A DNA stretch of 64,000 nucleotides from Paragonimus westermani (Eukaryota > Platyhelminthes > Trematoda > Plagiorchiida > Troglotrematidae), in NCBI GenBank assembly GCA_008508345.1, contig QNGE01000430.1, positions 105,500 through 169,499 of the forward strand, read 5' to 3'. Both the position numbers and the translations under genes were made by a program. Of this stretch, positions 12,048-22,629 are shown one piece after another. Under the pieces are notes generated by a model that saw nothing but the letters and a program-made list of their open reading frames with translations, did no database searches and was not told where the DNA came from. Within the stretch, counting starts at the first letter, position 1, and every line of letters starts with the position of its first letter.

Positions 12048-12345
12048 TGTCCTATATCGTAGCGATCCTATTTGTTTATTGCTAACAGCGATAAAGTTAC
12101 AGTTAACATTTGTACTCTTTTTCCTCCCCACATTTTGTATGCGCTTAAACGTTTGTTTGAACGAGTATGGTTGCCGGCATGTCACCCGCGCACTCGAACG
12201 TTCGGTTCCGGTGCCTGCTCGCTTGGCGTTTTGCTGTACTAACGTTCCATCTCGCTCTCGTCGACTTCACGTTTCGGCAATGTATTTCTTGTCTACTCGT
12301 TGCGTTGTTCGTAACTTACCGGGCATAGCCCGTCCGAATTCCGCA
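12048..12345 (+). repeat. Putative 5' LTR of CsRn1-like element B
   Basis: Inferred by position: it starts TGTC where element A stops and ends CGCA just before TTGGTGAGC at 12348, a candidate primer-binding site. No second copy is visible in the window, so the LTR is not proven. Confidence 0.4.
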
Positions 12346-12489
12346 AATTGGTGAGCTCATTTAGGATATATATCCGTGTATACCTGAGTTCACTTTTTCT
12401 CCCCTCATCACTTTTTGGGTGCGTATGTTGTATATATGTTGCATATATATGTATAAATTTATATATCCGTTTCCATTCGCTCGGTCGTT

Positions 12490-13410
12490 ATGAACACTAA
12501 AGAGGTCAAGTCCGAATTCTCGTCTTTCGTATCGTTGATCACGCTAGCTGTTCCCGCTTTTGGGGATCTCAATCTAGAGCAGTGGTTCGCTGTGTTGGAA
12601 ATAGAGTTCGGCAACCGACGCATAACAAATGACTCGGACAAGTTCTCGCAGCTTATACCGCGTCTTCGCCGAGATATGCGGAACCTGATTGGTGATATCT
12701 TACTAGGGTAGACAACCGATCGTCATGAGTCTACAAGCACACTATTCTTAAGGAAACACAGCCATCCGGTAAAATACGTTTGAAACAACTGTTCCAACGG
12801 CTACAGTTGGGCGGCAGGAAGCCGTCGGTTTTTCTTTGGGAGACGCGACATGTAACAGGAAAATCACGGTTGCTTGAGTCATTTTTACAAGAGTTGTGGA
12901 TACAGAGATTGCCTGAGTGCACACAGGGACTACTCTCCGTGTTACACTCACGTTCGTTAAGTGACCTAACGGTTCCGGCCGATGCAATAAATGAGCGTTT
13001 CCGAGGCACAAGGCAGCCAGCAGTAGTTGCGCAGATAGTTAAATCGAACACTCCGGCGAATCATTTGTTGGCCACGAAGGACGCCGAAATAGCAAGGCAT
13101 TGGAATGCCGTGAATGCGACCTTTTAGAAAAAACACTGAGATAGCTCAGCTGCGGCGTGAACTGGCTGATTATCGCCCCAACATACAACCTAATAGGTCG
13201 ACGGCTAGAATTCTTCCAACGCGCCCCCGATCACCGCCCGAACTAAAAACCGGTGGTGCCTGTTGGTATCATGGGACGTATGGTGAAAACGCCGGACGAT
13301 GCCGGTCGCCATGCAGCTGTCGTGCTAACAAACGTTTAAACCAGAAGGTCGGCTTCTTCTATCGACGACAGTCACAGGCCAGTCAAACAGCAGTCGCCTT
13401 TTCTTTCTGA
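12490..13410 (+). pseudogene. Element B gag with CHCC motif
   Basis: ATG at 12490. The capsid-like part contains LEQWFAVLEIEFGNRRITND and LIPRLRRDMRNLI, is broken at 12709, and continues in another frame from 12780 with KQLFQRLQLGG, WIQRLPE and VPADAINERF. The zinc-binding segment near 13258-13311 reads C-X2-H-X9-C-X3-C (CWYHGTYGENAGRCRSPC). This CHCC arrangement, instead of CCHC, is the known signature of the CsRn1/Kabuki lineage of Ty3/gypsy first described from Clonorchis. Frameshifts make it inactive. Confidence 0.8.
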
Positions 13411-13439
13411 AAGATTTGACCTCCAAAATGCATTTTTTT

Positions 13440-13846
13440 AATCAACACATGAGCGGAGGTTAGTGTCCTCCCGCATTCGGTAACTGGTGCGCGATTAGAA
13501 TCCGGCGCTACTCCCCGAGCTGCAAACGGTACGCCCATTAGAACCTTCGGTCGTCGGCTGGTGAATTTAAACTTCGGTCTCGGGCGCGATTTTCTCTGTG
13601 TTTTTCTTGTGGCCGATATTCCTTTCCCTATCGTTGGTATCGACTTCCTCCGATATTTCGAGTTACTATTCGACGCACGTCGATGGCGTCAGATCGATAT
13701 CTCGACAAAACTAAACGTTCCGGGCAAGCCGTCGCACGCGGATGTGAGCAGTCCTATGCTAGCCAATCCCTCTAGTTCGCGGGCCTTGCTGGAAACAATT
13801 ATCCGAATTCCCTCAACTGGTCCGCCCCGCTAACGAACTACCAGTC
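13440..13846 (+). pseudogene. Element B aspartic protease
   Basis: An AEVSVLP block near 13455-13475 follows the place where the catalytic D-T/S-G should be; the Asp itself is not clear. After a frame change, 13561-13833 gives NLNFGLGRDFLCVFLVADIP then VGIDFLRYFELLFD, the usual C-terminal half of CsRn1-type proteases. It would cut Gag-Pol. Confidence 0.7.
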
Positions 13847-15120
13847 GTGACAACCGACGTCGGGCATCACATTGTCGCACGAGAGCCGCCAATTCGATGT
13901 CGTCCGCGCCGCTTAGCTCCCGAAAAGCTCAAAATCGCCCGAGCCGAATTCGAGCCTATGCTCCAACTCGGCATTAACCGTCCGTCCAATAGTTCGTGGG
14001 CTTCGCCATTGCACTTGTTGCTTAAAGACACTGATAACGACTGGCGCCCGTGAGGCAACTATCGAAATCTGAACGACGCAACCACTTCCGATAGGTATCC
14101 AATTCCCCACATTCAGGACTTTACGGCAAACCTATCACGTAAACAGATATTCACAAAAATCGACCAGATTCCCGTAGCCTCCGAAGACGTTCCAAAGAGA
14201 GCAGTCATAACACTGTTCGGACTATTCGAATTCTCACGCATGCCGTTTGGTCCGGTTAACGCTGCTCAGACTTTCCAACGTTTTATTCATGACGTGTGTC
14301 GTGGACTGGACGGTGTTTATCCGTACTCAGATGATATCTTAGTGGCTAGCTGATCTCAGGAGGAACATTGCGTACACTTGCGTTTATTATTCACTTGGTT
14401 GTCGCATCATGGGATGACCATCCACATAGCTAAATGCTTTCTCGGGGCGTCCCGCATAGCCTCCCTAGGTCACAGTATATCCACGAGCGGGATCGGACCT
14501 CTCCCCGACAAAGTGCAGGCAATAGTGGACTACCCGGAGCCCAAATCGTTCAAACAACTTCGCTATTTCGATGGTTCAGCGAATTTTTACCGTCATTTCG
14601 TTCCTAACTGTGTCCGTCTAATGCTCGCCGAACTACTCAGAGGTAAAGCAAGCTCATTCTTATTTTCAACGGCCACAAAAATGACCTTCACTAATTTAAA
14701 AAGGGCTATCGCCAATATAGCATCACTGTTGCATCGTCATCCGTCTGCTCGCCTATCGCTAACCGTGGATGCATCAGACGTGGCTGTAGGAGCGGTTCTG
14801 CTGTAGCAACTCGGTGCCCATTGGTGTCCACTAGCCTTTTACTCAAAACGGTTACAACCAAGTGAGTCACGGTTTGGTGATTTTTGGAAGGAGCTGTTAG
14901 CGGTATATCTCGGCATTCTCCATTTTTGACAGGCTCTTGAAGGCAGGGACTTTATCGTATTCACAGACTTTAAGCCGCTGACGTACGTGTCACGCCCGAC
15001 GACCGACAAGTGTTTCCCCAGAGAAACCAGACATCTGGACTATATCGCTCAGTTCACGACCGATATTCGTCATATTTCAGGTATGGCGAACCCAGTCACC
15101 GATGCTCTCTCGCGCATTAT
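13847..15120 (+). pseudogene. Element B reverse transcriptase and RNase H
   Basis: RT blocks in order: RPRRLAPEKLKIARAEFEPM, SNSSWASPLHLL, GNYRNLND, TKIDQIPVA, FGLFEFSRMPFGPVNAAQTF, and YSDDILVAS (about 14323-14350), with the DD pair intact. Around 14157 the KID motif jumps straight to QIPVA: the usual LVRAYH residues are missing, an apparent 18-base in-frame deletion. RNase H follows with LTVDASDVAVGAVLL (14761-14805), FYSKRL and FTDFKPL (about 14957), and ends with NPVTDALSR (about 15090-15115). Stops lie at 14051, 14351 and 14804. Inactive. Confidence 0.85.
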
Positions 15121-16461
15121 TGCTACGCTCGGCACGACAGAAAGCTCAGTAAGGCTGGTGACGATCGCAGCCGCACAGGACAACGACCCGGAGATAGAAC
15201 AACTTCGCCGGTCCAGGTCCCTTAAATTAGAAAGAGTTCTAATGAATTCCGCCGGTGATATAATTATTCATGACACTTCACAAGGCATTCCTCGTCCAGC
15301 TTTTCCATTGGCCTGCCGCCGCCGAATTTTCGATACGTTGCATAACATGTCCCACCCTGGCATACGTTCAACAGTCAAAATGGTCACGCAGCGTTTCGTC
15401 TGGCGCAGCGTCAATCGCGACGTCCGCACATGGGCGAAAGCGTGCATACACTGCCAGTGATCTAAGATTCATCGTCACACGCGTCCCTCAGTGGAAAATT
15501 TTGCAGTCCCTGACGAGCGTTTCTATCATGTGCACGTCTACCTGGTCAGACCCCTGCCACCCTCGGATGGGTATACTTACATCCTGACATGCGTAGACAG
15601 GGTTACACGTTGGCCAGAGGTTACACCAATTCCGAATTGCTCGTCAGAAACTGTCGCACGGGCATTCTTGGAACGTTGGGTCGCTCAATTTGGTTGCCCT
15701 GCTGTAGTGACTACCGATCGCGGGTCACATGTAGACTTGACCTTCACTTCACTCCTCAACGCACTAGGCTGTAATAGAATTCGGACAACAGTTTACCACC
15801 CGGCAGCCAACGGGTTGGTTGGGCGTTCGCATCGGAACTTGAAAAGTTCATTATCCGCTAGCAACCACCCCTCATGGCACGAGGTATCCGTAACGCGTTG
15901 AAGGCAGACCTGCATACCACCTCCGCCCAGTTGGTCTATGGGTGGTCCTTACGTTTACCCGGCGAGTTGGTTGCCCTACGCGCAACAGGACCCATCAACT
16001 TTGCGGATTATGGTGAGCGGTTAGTCTAACACATGAGACTTCTCTGACCACTTCCATCGGGAAAACAGACAACGCCCACGTACGTACATCCTCGTCCGTC
16101 AACTTGTTCTCATGCTTTGGTTCGTGCGGTTACTCCTCATCGACCTTTGCACCCGCCGTATACCGGACCGTTCCGCGTACTCGCACGCTATGCCAAGACT
16201 TTCGTGTTGGAACGCAATGGTAAACGCGAGGTGATCTCTATCCATAGACTGAAGCCAGCGTTTGTAGAAGTACCCGATAAAGAAACTGATTCACGAGCAG
16301 CAACGTCCTCTTCGGTCGGTACATTACCTAGCGTTGGCACAGATTCGGGTTTAGTTGTGACTCAGCCTGCCTCGACGGAGCCGAGCCCACAGATCAGACG
16401 CGGGCGAGATTTGCGGAGGCCAGTGCGATTCGCAGATTACGTGAACGTTCGCCGTATCTAA
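15121..16461 (+). pseudogene. Element B integrase and pol C-terminus
   Basis: The HHCC domain ends in KACIHCQ with a stop at 15459. In the core, the first Asp position of HVDLVGPL reads HVYLVRPL (Asp to Tyr, about 15531-15555), TTDRGSH keeps the second Asp (about 15710), and the Glu position reads NGLVGRSHR (Glu to Gly, about 15809-15835). So two of the three catalytic acids are lost. The 16117-16461 frame has the GPY/F-type module PPYTGPFRVLARY, SIHRLKPAFVEV, and a basic RRGRDLRRPVRFADYV tail ending at 16461. Confidence 0.85.
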
Positions 16462-16902
16462 TTTTTATTGTCGCACCGCGAAGGACTTACCGTCGCCCAT
16501 CCGACGGAGAAGGCCTGGCCAACGAAGGTGGTTCAGCACCAGTATAACCCTGATCCCGTTCATGTCCGCCCGCCGCGGCACTTTGGTGTTCAAAACCGTG
16601 CACAGAAACCGGGTAAATTTGTTGGTTCTTTAAATCAGAAAATTCGTTCCCACCGTTTGTATTCCCCAGTTCCTCACTAACCTGACACTTACTCCCGCTG
16701 GCTTAACCACCCCTCTTGTTTTTTTACTAATATGTCGACAAACGTCCGCGACGAGAGTAGCCACTCTTTTCTTGGTCTACTCGCGTGACCGCCTAGCCTT
16801 GACCGTTGAGGAACCACTGATTTTGTTGGACGAATGTATGGTTTTGAACGATTGGGATTGGTTAACTGCTAGTATTAGTGCATTTTCTCGAATAATTGTT
16901 AG
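16462..16902 (+). other. Element B 3' untranslated region
   Basis: No coding homology. The part at about 16755-16900 is related to 25786-25930 in the same orientation, sharing 'cttggyctactcgcg', 'gctttgacc' and 'cactgattytkttggac'. It ends at 16902, where the LTR of element C starts. A 3' LTR of B was not identified. Confidence 0.5.
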
Positions 16903-17108
16903 TGTACTTCTTAGCCGAAACCAGCAAGCGCATACAAATTGAATTTAAATTGTGTAACGGGGCTTGCTGCTGTGTTGTCGGTGCTGTTTTAGTCTACTTT
17001 TGTGTAAGACGTGTGCGTGGCTCGCTGGGCCTTCGGATCATGCTTGTTCGTACCGTTTCCTTTTTTCATGACTGCCGTCCGAACCCCCACTTCGGGAGGA
17101 CGCTGTCA
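16903..17108 (+). repeat. 5' LTR of Ty3/gypsy element C (206 bp)
   Basis: Starts TGTA and ends TGTCA. An inverted copy of nearly equal length (205 bp) lies at 25243-25447. Similarity continues inward through the primer-binding site and leader but not outward, which fixes both LTR ends. A 3' LTR for this element was not found. Confidence 0.75.
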
Positions 17109-17109
17109 A

Positions 17110-17126
17110 TTGGTGCGTCCACGTTG
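17110..17126 (+). other. Putative primer-binding site of element C
   Basis: TTGGTGCGTCCACGTTG starts two bases after the LTR. The inverted copy keeps TGGTGCGTCC at the same distance, supporting function as a tRNA-primer site. The tRNA is not assigned. Confidence 0.55.
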
Positions 17127-17182
17127 AGCAAAAGTCGATCTGCGAATGTTATAGGCATTCAAATTATATTTGGCTAGCCTGC

Positions 17183-17563
17183 ATGTTACAATTTGGCTAC
17201 CCTGCTGAAAGCCAAAGAAGACAAATGCCAATAAAACAGACGAAAGGTGATAAAACCCACAACGAAGAAGGCATGATCGACGCGATGACAGAGGCAATAA
17301 CCACCCTCACACAGACAGCCGAGAATCTCCTTCTGTTCCAGCCAGCGACCGCAATGCTTCCTCTGCCGATGCCGGAGAAGATTTTCCCGGGGATGCCGTA
17401 TCTACGATGGGAAGGCATAACGAAGCTGTACATCGATCAGTCTCACGCTGCTCGATGTAAAATAGCTCTCTTTTCTCTCCCGTCAGGTGAGGTGCTGGAT
17501 ACTGTTTTGAACAGTCAAGTGATGGATGGTGAGATCGGTGACGGACCTCCAAGAGTTAAGTGA
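17183..17563 (+). pseudogene. Element C gag N-terminus (truncated)
   Basis: Frame of about 126 codons; the first listed codon at 17183 is ATG. It contains AITTLTQTAENLL, LPMPEKIFPGMPYLRWEG and LYIDQSHAA, then LFSLPSGEVLDTVL, resembling the N-terminal part of gypsy Gag proteins. It ends at 17561-17563, and the next recognisable protein is already RT. The rest of gag, the protease and most of RT are therefore deleted. Confidence 0.6.
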
Positions 17564-17795
17564 CCACATTACCCATCAATGTCTCGTTTACTTGTGGGCT
17601 GTCATTGTCCACAGGAAGACAAACAAGGACCACCCACGAAGTCTACCCAGCGTCTCTGAAAGGCTGTCGCAAGTAGGCCTGACGCCCAACCCCTCCAAGT
17701 GTCACTTAATGCAAAGGGAGTTACCATTTCTGGGTAATGGATGTATGGGGGCGTCATTTGAACGGATCCGAAGAAAGTTGAGCGGGTTTTGACGT
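17540..17795 (+). pseudogene. Element C reverse transcriptase remnant
   Basis: Only the end of the RT palm is left. The catalytic YLDDVIVH motif reads YLWAVIVH (about 17588-17612), so both Asp residues are gone. Then come ERLSQVGLTPNPSKCHLMQ and ELPFLG, typical gypsy RT sequence. It overlaps the end of the gag frame, consistent with an internal deletion of roughly 2 kb relative to a normal element. Confidence 0.75.
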
Positions 17796-18440
17796 GGTCT
17801 ACGCCGCAAAACACTGAGAAGGTGCGTAGTATTCTGGGAATTGCCCCGTATCACAGAAGATTCATACCGGGATTCGCACGCATAGCCAGCCAACTACACA
17901 CCCTCCAGAGAAAAATCGAAAATTTGAATGGTCCGGGGAGTGTGGAGTGACGTTCGTGGCCAACCGACGTTCTTTATGTTCCACGCCTATCTTATCACTA
18001 TCACACTTCTCGCCCGCAGCCGGCAGTTACACCTTGGATACTGATGCTAGTGACTATGCTATTGGGACCGTATAGTCGCAAAAGAGTTCTAATGGACACA
18101 AGAGGGTGATTGCTTACGGAAGCAACGCTCTTAGCAGGAGAGAACGGAATTATTGTACCACCAGGAAAGAGATGCCAGCCCTGGTTTCCTTTGTGGAACA
18201 GTCCCGGCACTGACTGTCAATCTCTTCGTCGTCTTCAGGACTTTAAGTACGCGGAGGGTCAGATTGCGCGCCGGCAGGGGACTCTTCAAAAATATGACCT
18301 CCAGCGTAAACATCGGGCTGGGAGAAGTCATGCTAACGCAGGTGCATTATCCAGAAGGCCCCAGCATGCTCATGGAGACTGCCCGTCTTGTGGTACGAAA
18401 CACGTGACACTAATCACACTGGAAGGTGCGGACTGTGAGT
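17796..18440 (+). pseudogene. Element C RNase H remnant
   Basis: Fragments in shifting frames: a thumb block with YHRRFIPGF, YTLDTDASDYAIGTV (about 18026-18075), and VIAYGSNALSRRERNY followed by CTTRKEMPALVSFVEQ (about 18105-18200). Many frameshifts. Identity as RNase H is clear from the TDAS and LSRRERNY motifs. Confidence 0.75.
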
Positions 18441-18480
18441 GATGGCGGACGGTTGTCACTTAGAAGAGAAAAAGAGACTA

Positions 18481-19515
18481 GAGAAGTAAGCTTACACGTA
18501 AAGAGATGATGGAAAAGTTACGAAAGTCACTGTCTGTTGGTAATGCAAGACCACCCAGTGAAGAGCGAGGGCGTTCTGTCTTTCGATTACCTGCCCAACA
18601 ATTGCAAAAGAATCGTCGTCCCACGATCAACGGTAGACAAGATTTTAGAAGACCCCCACAGAGAGTCGGAACATGGCGGAATAAACAAGCTGGAAGCAGC
18701 AGCCAGACGACACATTTGGTGACCACATTTGCGTCGTGATGTAGCAAATTTCTGCCATCAGTGTGAAAAATGTGGCCGTTTCAAGAATCTCAGGAACGAA
18801 CAGGAGGCTCCACTTCAGCCATTGCATACCGGCTATCCAAATAAATTAGCTGATGTGGAAAACATAGGCCTCTTAACAGAGACTTCAAGAGACAGACGGT
18901 ATATGCTTGTGTTGACGGACTATTTCAAAAAATGGTGCGAAGCAGCAGCCCTGTCTCACATTAATGCGAAAACGGTTGGCACTGGGTGTGCTGTTGGGAG
19001 CATCGGGACAGCTGCACTCTGACCAGAAGTCGAATTTCGAGAGTGCGCTTTGCAAGAGATCTGTGGTGTCCTGGGAACGAACGACCGCTTATCACCCCCA
19101 AAGCAACGGGCACTTCGAAAGAACCAATCGCTCAATTTGGCAGCTGCTCAAAGCCTCTGTAGATCGCAATACGCTCGACTGGGATCTGGAGATTCCGAGG
19201 TGTGTGCTGGCCTATGGCGGCTGTGTTCATGCGTCTACTAAACAATCACCTCACTCCTTATGGAATGGCGGAGAAATTCAACTACCGCGTGATATCTGCC
19301 AGCCCTCGGTGGTCCGAAAACAGCCCAAGACGACGGAATACGCTTGCAAGTTGATTGATACTCTATTTAGCACAAGAAATGGGAAGATCACTCTTGCAGG
19401 GCGCATATCTGCATCAGGAGGAGTATTATGACAGCAGGGTGTTTGGGGACCCTTTGAGAAGTTGGGATAAGGTGTGGTTACACAAAATAACGGTGCTCCA
19501 GGGTGTCTCTAAAAT
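18481..19515 (+). pseudogene. Element C integrase
   Basis: Blocks in order: a linker ending in VPRSTVDKILEDPH, HHCC region HGGINKLEAAARRHIW then CHQCEKC (18673-18775), PLQPLHTGYPNKLADVENIG where the first catalytic Asp lies in doubtful sequence (18811-18870), YMLVLTDYFKKWCEA (18902-18946), a damaged second-Asp region, TTAYHPQSNGHFERTNRS retaining the Glu (19082-19135), then WDLEIPRCVLAYGGCVH (19181-19232). The tail near 19440-19480 resembles VFGDPL-DKVWLH. Frame changes occur near 18720 and 18960. Confidence 0.8.
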
Positions 19516-19518
19516 CTG

Positions 19519-19800
19519 TTGACACGTAGGAAGGGACAGTTTTCCGTAGAGCTTATGACATCTGATTCAACCTGTCTAATAAAAGATCCGACGTTCCCAA
19601 CTAATCAACCAATGTTCGTCCACTACAACCGCTTGAAGTCGTTCACGGATAGCACCGACAACGATTCAGAAGGAGCAGCTGCAGACAATGTGCCGGAGTT
19701 AGGGTCAGAGGTCGAGGCTTCGCCAGAGGGAGGCCTGGGTGTGGTACCAAGGACGCTGTCCTGGGTAGTGGAGAGTAGTGTAAAACGAAACCGAAACTAA
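19519..19800 (+). pseudogene. Element C pol C-terminus
   Basis: The frame contains FVHYNRLKSF (19615-19644), which matches the VHFNRLKPY-type motif closing the integrase C-terminal domain in many gypsy elements, then an acidic tail. The stop is at 19798-19800. No 3' LTR follows. Confidence 0.6.
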
Positions 19801-21680
19801 GAAGACGCGCGTAGTATGTCTTAAAACCGCTGCTAGCCACTCTCCCGGACTTTTGGTGTTTTGTCGGGAAACGCTTGACCTAATTGCAGCGTCTGGCGGT
19901 AGCCTGCATCCAGAATGATCGCGTCTGTAAGGAGCGAACGCCCATGAATTCCCTTCATGCTGAGCAACTGATTTGGATCCGAAAGGGAGGATGGTCGCAT
20001 TGGTGAGTTTCTTATCAAGGTGATGCCAAGTGGCAAGAAAATCAGTATAAGTCAAATGGAGGAAGACAACAACGAAACTCGATAGTGAATCCACTGGATT
20101 TACAAGATCCCAAACTAACATTTTACGTGAATATGAACAAATGCAGCAGTCGCGTAATGTGGGAGCGATCAAGCGTGAATTAGACCAGGGTGCATATAAA
20201 CAAAGGTTCAGCAGTGGGAATTGAGCAGGAAATTCAAGTCGAACCAAACTTCCACCAGCAAACGATATCAAGATTCAGTGATACATCAGGGGTAACGTTC
20301 ACGACAGAAGTGATTTGTTGTCCTTGTGTCATTCTTTGCCAGAAAGGCTTGTAATCGCCACCCGGAAAGTTTGCAGTGAGAAGTATCAACAAGGAGAAGG
20401 TAAATAAAGGCTGGAAACATGGTGACCGACTTTCTATAAGGCTGGACAATCGTCAGACAGTTATTCCATCAGCGTTATCGTAGAAATATTTCGGTCCAAC
20501 CCCGCTTTTGATTTGGGGATCCGGTTTCGAGCTACGGCTGAATCGACAGTCGGGCGTGGATCGCTTCAGTACTAAGTCACACGAAATTAAATTTTTCGCC
20601 AGTGCCAATGAATTACCAACTCACTGACTCAAAAGAATATCCCAGACTATGCGGGCGTGTCTGCTGCTCTGTAGATGCTGCTTCAGTTTCTGGTTCACGT
20701 TTTAGTCGCGGATCCACGAGCAGTCTGAAAAGTTTGCAGGTTAAATATACATTGTAGCCAGTTGGGCTCGAGGTACGTGAAGTCACAGTGGAGGTCAAAT
20801 AAGAGCGTAAGCTGGACTGGGCTGCGATGGCATTTGGGTAGATCAGATTTTTGCATTAACTGGCTGAAAATGAGAGCGCTTATGTGGAAGTTGACCTTGA
20901 ACAGGAAAATTTGGCTGACAGGTGGCTCAAATGAATCAATATTTGGAGGATCTCAACGTAAAGCTCCAGAGTTGGGGTCAGTACAGGCTGACTATCATCC
21001 CATCCCAAGTCATCCGTTGTACACTTTTCCACCAACCACCGCTAGTCTTGACCTTCCTAAAGATGATTCATGCTCCTTTGATTGTCACTCCATATACCTT
21101 AGGAAACGAAGATAGCGGACGGCGCTCAACGTATTTTGTACTTGTCACACTACTGCCGAGGTCGTACAGGAGATGCCATAAGCGACTGCATCTTGCTTTC
21201 GCTAGCCTCCTTCTATCGCCAAGCGCAGAAGATACCGAGTGATTTGTTTGGGCAGTCATTCCACTTCGCCTGTTCTCTTAATGTTGGTTTGTTGCCTACT
21301 TGAAAGACTGTTCACAATGCAGAAGGTGATCTTTCCAAGTTGTCAGCAAATATATAGAATTGTGAGATGGAGCTGACACAAACAACCTCTTCGACGTGAG
21401 CTTTGTAATCATCTTGAACAGAACTTTTAGACCATTACCAGTTGACATGCGGTACAATTAGGCAGAGGTCGTAGACTGTATATCGGCCCCTGGTCAGAAG
21501 TCAAACTTCGAACAACCTTGAAGTATTGTTTCACAGAGCGCTCGAATTGTTCTTAGTAGGTTTGGCCAGGTTGCTTACGACATTGACCACAAAACCACCG
21601 AACCCTCTCTGACGTTTGGCTCAGGCAAGAAATGCCAGAGAAATGCCAGCAGACGGGCAAGGGCCCCAACTTACGCGTAA
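19801..21680. other. No recognisable gene
   Basis: The frames 20762-21115 and 20922-21242 (+) are over 100 codons but match nothing that I recognise. They might be the decayed 5' part of the BEL/Pao element that follows. No LTR could be identified. Confidence 0.4.
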
Positions 21681-21900
21681 AGTAAACAATGTGTACAACC
21701 CTCCTGGGGCAGTTGCCCCACGTGTGAGCAGGTTAACGAGTTCAACCTCTGCCCCGAATTCCGTTCGATAAGTGCTGATGAGCGATGGGACACCGTTCGA
21801 CGGAAGGGCGAATGGTTTTGCCTACCCTAAGCCCATACATGACCGTCCACTGCGAGCGAAAAGTGAGGTGCAATGTGGATGGATGCAGTTGATGACATAA
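21681..21900 (+). pseudogene. BEL/Pao element 2 gag zinc-finger end
   Basis: Signs of the usual BEL gag C-terminus: CPTCEQVNEFNLCPEFRSIS then ADERWDTVRRKG (about 21716-21820), and HMTVHCERKVRCNVDGCS (about 21836-21890). This fits the C-x2-C...C...ERW...C...GH...C layout of BEL/Pao Gag. It leads directly into the protease part. Confidence 0.65.
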
Positions 21901-21950
21901 TGAGCTACTACAATTGAAGCCCAGCGTACCTACAGTGGCCGCCTTACTTC

Positions 21951-22380
21951 TTGAAGGGCGCTAGCTGTTTGTGCAAGCAGGCATGCTTAAGTGCAATCCC
22001 TGTTCGTGTAGTAGTACACCCCGGAATCTTTACTACTTGCGCCTTTGTGCGCAACGGGCCAGACACAACCCGGGTGAAGAAAGGTCTTCTAGATCGTCTG
22101 AAGATCTCGGGTACTGCTTCAGCCCTATCCATTACAACGGTCAACGGAAATACAGCAGAATATTTCACGAGTGCTCAGCTGAACCAGAGGCCCTCAGTTA
22201 GAGATGGGACGGTTGCCGAAGAAAACGCTTATTCTGTTGATGACATGCCAATGACACCTACAACTTTTTTTAAGAGAGAGGCAGGTAAGTTGACACACTT
22301 GGTGAACATTTTATTCGACATAATTTCGGGTGGTGGAGCAATCATCAGCATTGGTCGTGACGTCCCCGTGGAGCATTAGA
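21951..22380 (+). pseudogene. BEL/Pao element 2 protease
   Basis: A 142-codon frame with IPVRVVVHPG, CAFVRNGPDTTRVKKGLLDR and GTASALSITTVNGN. In BEL/Pao proteases the catalytic motif lies in 'AFLDSGS-TLVK'. Here it reads AFVRNGPDTTRVK, so the catalytic Asp-Ser-Gly is lost. It would process the polyprotein. Inactive. Confidence 0.75.
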
Positions 22381-22629
22381 TTCTGGAAAAAAGGCTAGGA
22401 GGATGTGGACAACCACACACGATGGCGACTCTATTCGGTTGGCTTTTGTGCGGGCACTTGACTGATGAATGCCGAACGAGGGCACCCGTCAAATCGCTGT
22501 CACAGGATATTTCAACGCTGGTGGGCTAGATCCGTGCACTATATGATGCTGAGTTAGAGAATTTGTGACCGACCGGTCCTACACTCTTTAGGGCGGATTC
22601 GGTAGCTTTATCACTGGTAAAGTCATCTG

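Noticed and set aside
19705..20271. 188-codon minus-strand ORF, the longest open frame on that strand in its region
   Set aside because: Its 3' end is antisense to the element C pol tail (19519-19800), it shows no recognisable domain, and its length alone is not convincing in G/C-moderate sequence.
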